Assembly: GCF_013032505.1 (NCBI RefSeq)
Contig: NZ_WQCG01000002.1
Location: 434,001 to 498,000, forward strand
DNA from: Ruegeria atlantica
GTDB taxonomy: Bacteria > Pseudomonadota > Alphaproteobacteria > Rhodobacterales > Rhodobacteraceae
Direction of reading: 5' to 3'
DNA length: 64,000 nt
This document shows positions 62,565-64,000 of this stretch, one piece after another (positions within the stretch are counted from its first letter, which is position 1; the number at the start of each line of letters is the position of its first letter). Under the pieces are notes generated by a model. That model was not told where the DNA came from and searched no databases. It saw only the letters and a list, made by a program, of their open reading frames with translations. The position numbers and the translations under genes are program-made.

Positions 62565-64000
62565 ATGCCCAAGGATAATGCCAGCACCCGCATCTACTAC
62601 GAAACGTTCCACGACGCTGTCGAACGTAACCGCCCGCGTATCGCAGAAGTACGGCAGCGTCTGGAAGAGGCTGGCGTCAAATATGTGATGGCCGCCTGGA
62701 TTGACCTGCACGGTATTCCAAAAACAAAACCCGTACCGATGAGTGATTTTGAACCGCTATGCCTTGGGAAAGGGCCACAATTCGCGGTGCATTCGATTTC
62801 GTACGTGCCCGAGCTAAGCCCCGCCGACAGCGATCAGGTGGTGGTTCCGGATCTCGATGCCGTCTACGTCTGTCCGTGGGACACATCGATGGCGATCATC
62901 TTCTCGGATCTCTACTGGGAAGACGCTCCTTACAACGTTTGTCCGCGTCAGGCCCTGAAACGCGCCATGCACGAGGCCGCGCTGGAAGGGTACACTGGTT
63001 ACGCCGGGGTGGAACCCGAGTTTATCGTGATGAAATATGACGACGCCGGGCAGCCGGTAAAGGCATTTGACGATGACCCTGCAGATGGACTTCGTCCGCG
63101 TCGTCAGGCATTTGGCTATGATGTTGAGTATTCCATAGACTCGATGCCATTCCTAAAAACCCTGATCGACATCATCGAAGGATTAGGCTGGAACCTGCAT
63201 GACGTGGTGGCCGAGGGGGCGTACTCCCAGTTTGAGCTTGATTTCCACTACACCAACCTGCTGGAAATGTCCGACCGGTTGGCTTTTCTGCGCATCACGT
63301 TGAAAGAGGTGGCCAAGCAGCATGGGCTGTTTGTGACCTTCATGCCAAAGCCAACTGTGGGGGACTGGCGGTCCGGGGCGCATATCAACATGTCGATGCA
63401 GCATGAAAGTCGCCCCGGCGAAAACATTTTTGAGACACCCGATGGCAACTGGAGCGACGAAAGCCGCTGGGCCGTTGGCGGGCTGATGCAGCATGCCGAA
63501 GCAATCACGGCGATCACCTGTCCGACAGTGAATTCCTATAACGGGTTGGTGCCGCGCGTTGGAGGTTTTGAAGGCGGCACCGTCACCTGGGCCCCGACCA
63601 ATATTACTTATGGCTTCAACAATCGCTCGGCCCAGTTCCGCCTGCCACAGAGCCGCCACTGCATCGAAAACCGTGCTTGCGACATGACCATGAACGTCTA
63701 TCTGGCAATGGCAATGCACCTGAGCTGTAGTGTGAAGGGAATCAAAGATAAGATCGACCCGGGCGAACCAACGGATTTTGATCTTTATTCAAAGACCGAA
63801 GCTGAACTTGCCGAGCTCGGAATCCGCCGTTTGCCGCGAACCCTGTTTAACGCGATCGAGGCCTTGCGTGGCGATGCCATGGCGGAACATGTAATGGGCC
63901 CGGTGATGCGTAAATCTTATCTCGAATACAAAAACGACGAGTGGGAGCGGTATCACCAATCGGTCACCGATTGGGAAGTGCAGGAATATCTGCGGCTTTA
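62565..64000 (+). CDS. Glutamine-synthetase-like enzyme, GlnT / gamma-glutamylamide synthetase type (end at window edge)
   Basis: About 478 residues visible from the ATG at 62565 (GGGAGGA before it). The last bases, TA, are probably the start of a stop codon or one more Tyr. Glutamine synthetase motifs: AGVEPEFIVMKY (metal Glu), LHDVVAEGAYSQFELDFHY, FMPKPTVGDWRSGAHINMSM, TCPTVNSYNGLVPRVGG and RLPQSRHCIENRACDM with the phosphate-binding Arg. The N-terminus reads AAWIDLHGIPKTKPVP, as in GSIII/GlnT-type enzymes. These join glutamate to ammonia or an amine, for example gamma-glutamylmethylamide formation. Amine conjugation is consistent with the demethylating oxygenase upstream. Confidence 0.85.
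   Translation, partial: MPKDNASTRIYYETFHDAVERNRPRIAEVRQRLEEAGVKYVMAAWIDLHGIPKTKPVPMSDFEPLCLGKGPQFAVHSISYVPELSPADSDQVVVPDLDAVYVCPWDTSMAIIFSDLYWEDAPYNVCPRQALKRAMHEAALEGYTGYAGVEPEFIVMKYDDAGQPVKAFDDDPADGLRPRRQAFGYDVEYSIDSMPFLKTLIDIIEGLGWNLHDVVAEGAYSQFELDFHYTNLLEMSDRLAFLRITLKEVAKQHGLFVTFMPKPTVGDWRSGAHINMSMQHESRPGENIFETPDGNWSDESRWAVGGLMQHAEAITAITCPTVNSYNGLVPRVGGFEGGTVTWAPTNITYGFNNRSAQFRLPQSRHCIENRACDMTMNVYLAMAMHLSCSVKGIKDKIDPGEPTDFDLYSKTEAELAELGIRRLPRTLFNAIEALRGDAMAEHVMGPVMRKSYLEYKNDEWERYHQSVTDWEVQEYLRL

Noticed and set aside
1..64000. tRNA, rRNA, riboswitch, prophage or CRISPR array
   Set aside because: Looked for cloverleaf ends, long repeats with spacers and phage-type gene strings; none was recognised by eye.

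Overview
The window looks like a chromosomal segment of a marine alphaproteobacterium of the Rhodobacterales (roseobacter group). This is judged from the gene families (PhnD-type transporter, TfuA/YcaO pair, Rieske/glutamine-synthetase-like amine genes, roseobacter-like small secreted proteins), the moderate GC content and the gene style; no rRNA or tRNA gene is visible to confirm it. Coding regions are mostly intact. Several gene-free stretches hold decayed insertion sequences and old dispersed repeats.

Layout. 1-764: start of an ABC substrate-binding protein gene running off the left edge. 1242-6470: DeoR-type regulator, a complete PhnD-C-E-E transporter and a HAD phosphatase with no C-P lyase, which suggests uptake of a phosphate ester. 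6627-8270: two VOC-fold proteins divergent from a YafY-type regulator across a 9-bp-arm palindrome. 8469-13091: EamA exporter, membrane-anchored LuxR-type regulator, two small secreted proteins, and a di-haem oxidoreductase-like protein. 13607-20731: GNAT acetyltransferase and a TPR adenylate cyclase, convergent with a four-gene minus-strand unit of YcaO, TfuA, a zinc metalloprotease and a protein ending in seven perfect SGAKV repeats. I regard this unit as a candidate undescribed peptide-modification (RiPP-like) system. 21702-26027: XRE-cupin regulator divergent from a five-gene catabolic operon (flavin monooxygenase, GST, flavin reductase, alpha/beta hydrolase, SnoaL-like).

26172-36952: DUF4396 membrane protein, a Zymomonas-type pyruvate decarboxylase (unusual in this group), an SDR, an IS5-family remnant, PEP carboxylase, and a 1066-residue extracellular nuclease without a signal peptide. 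37224-40644: FdhF/YdeP-type molybdoenzyme, a small winged-helix protein and FdhD. 40888-47041: unknown protein, IS6-family remnant, malic enzyme, MFS transporter and acyl-CoA synthetase. 49055-51619: copper unit (His-rich protein, two c-type cytochromes, CopC, CopD). 51905-56808: a run of secreted small proteins, including an EF-hand gene broken by TAG at its signal-peptidase site and two Gly/Asn-rich proteins. 56853-58852: PhoP/PhoQ-like two-component system. 59542-64000: Lrp-type regulator, then a Rieske oxygenase, glyoxalase I, a cupin and a glutamine-synthetase-like enzyme, probably for an N-containing compound.

All calls come from reading translations and motifs by eye. No database search was done, so family names are recognition-based, and substrate assignments are inference unless stated otherwise.
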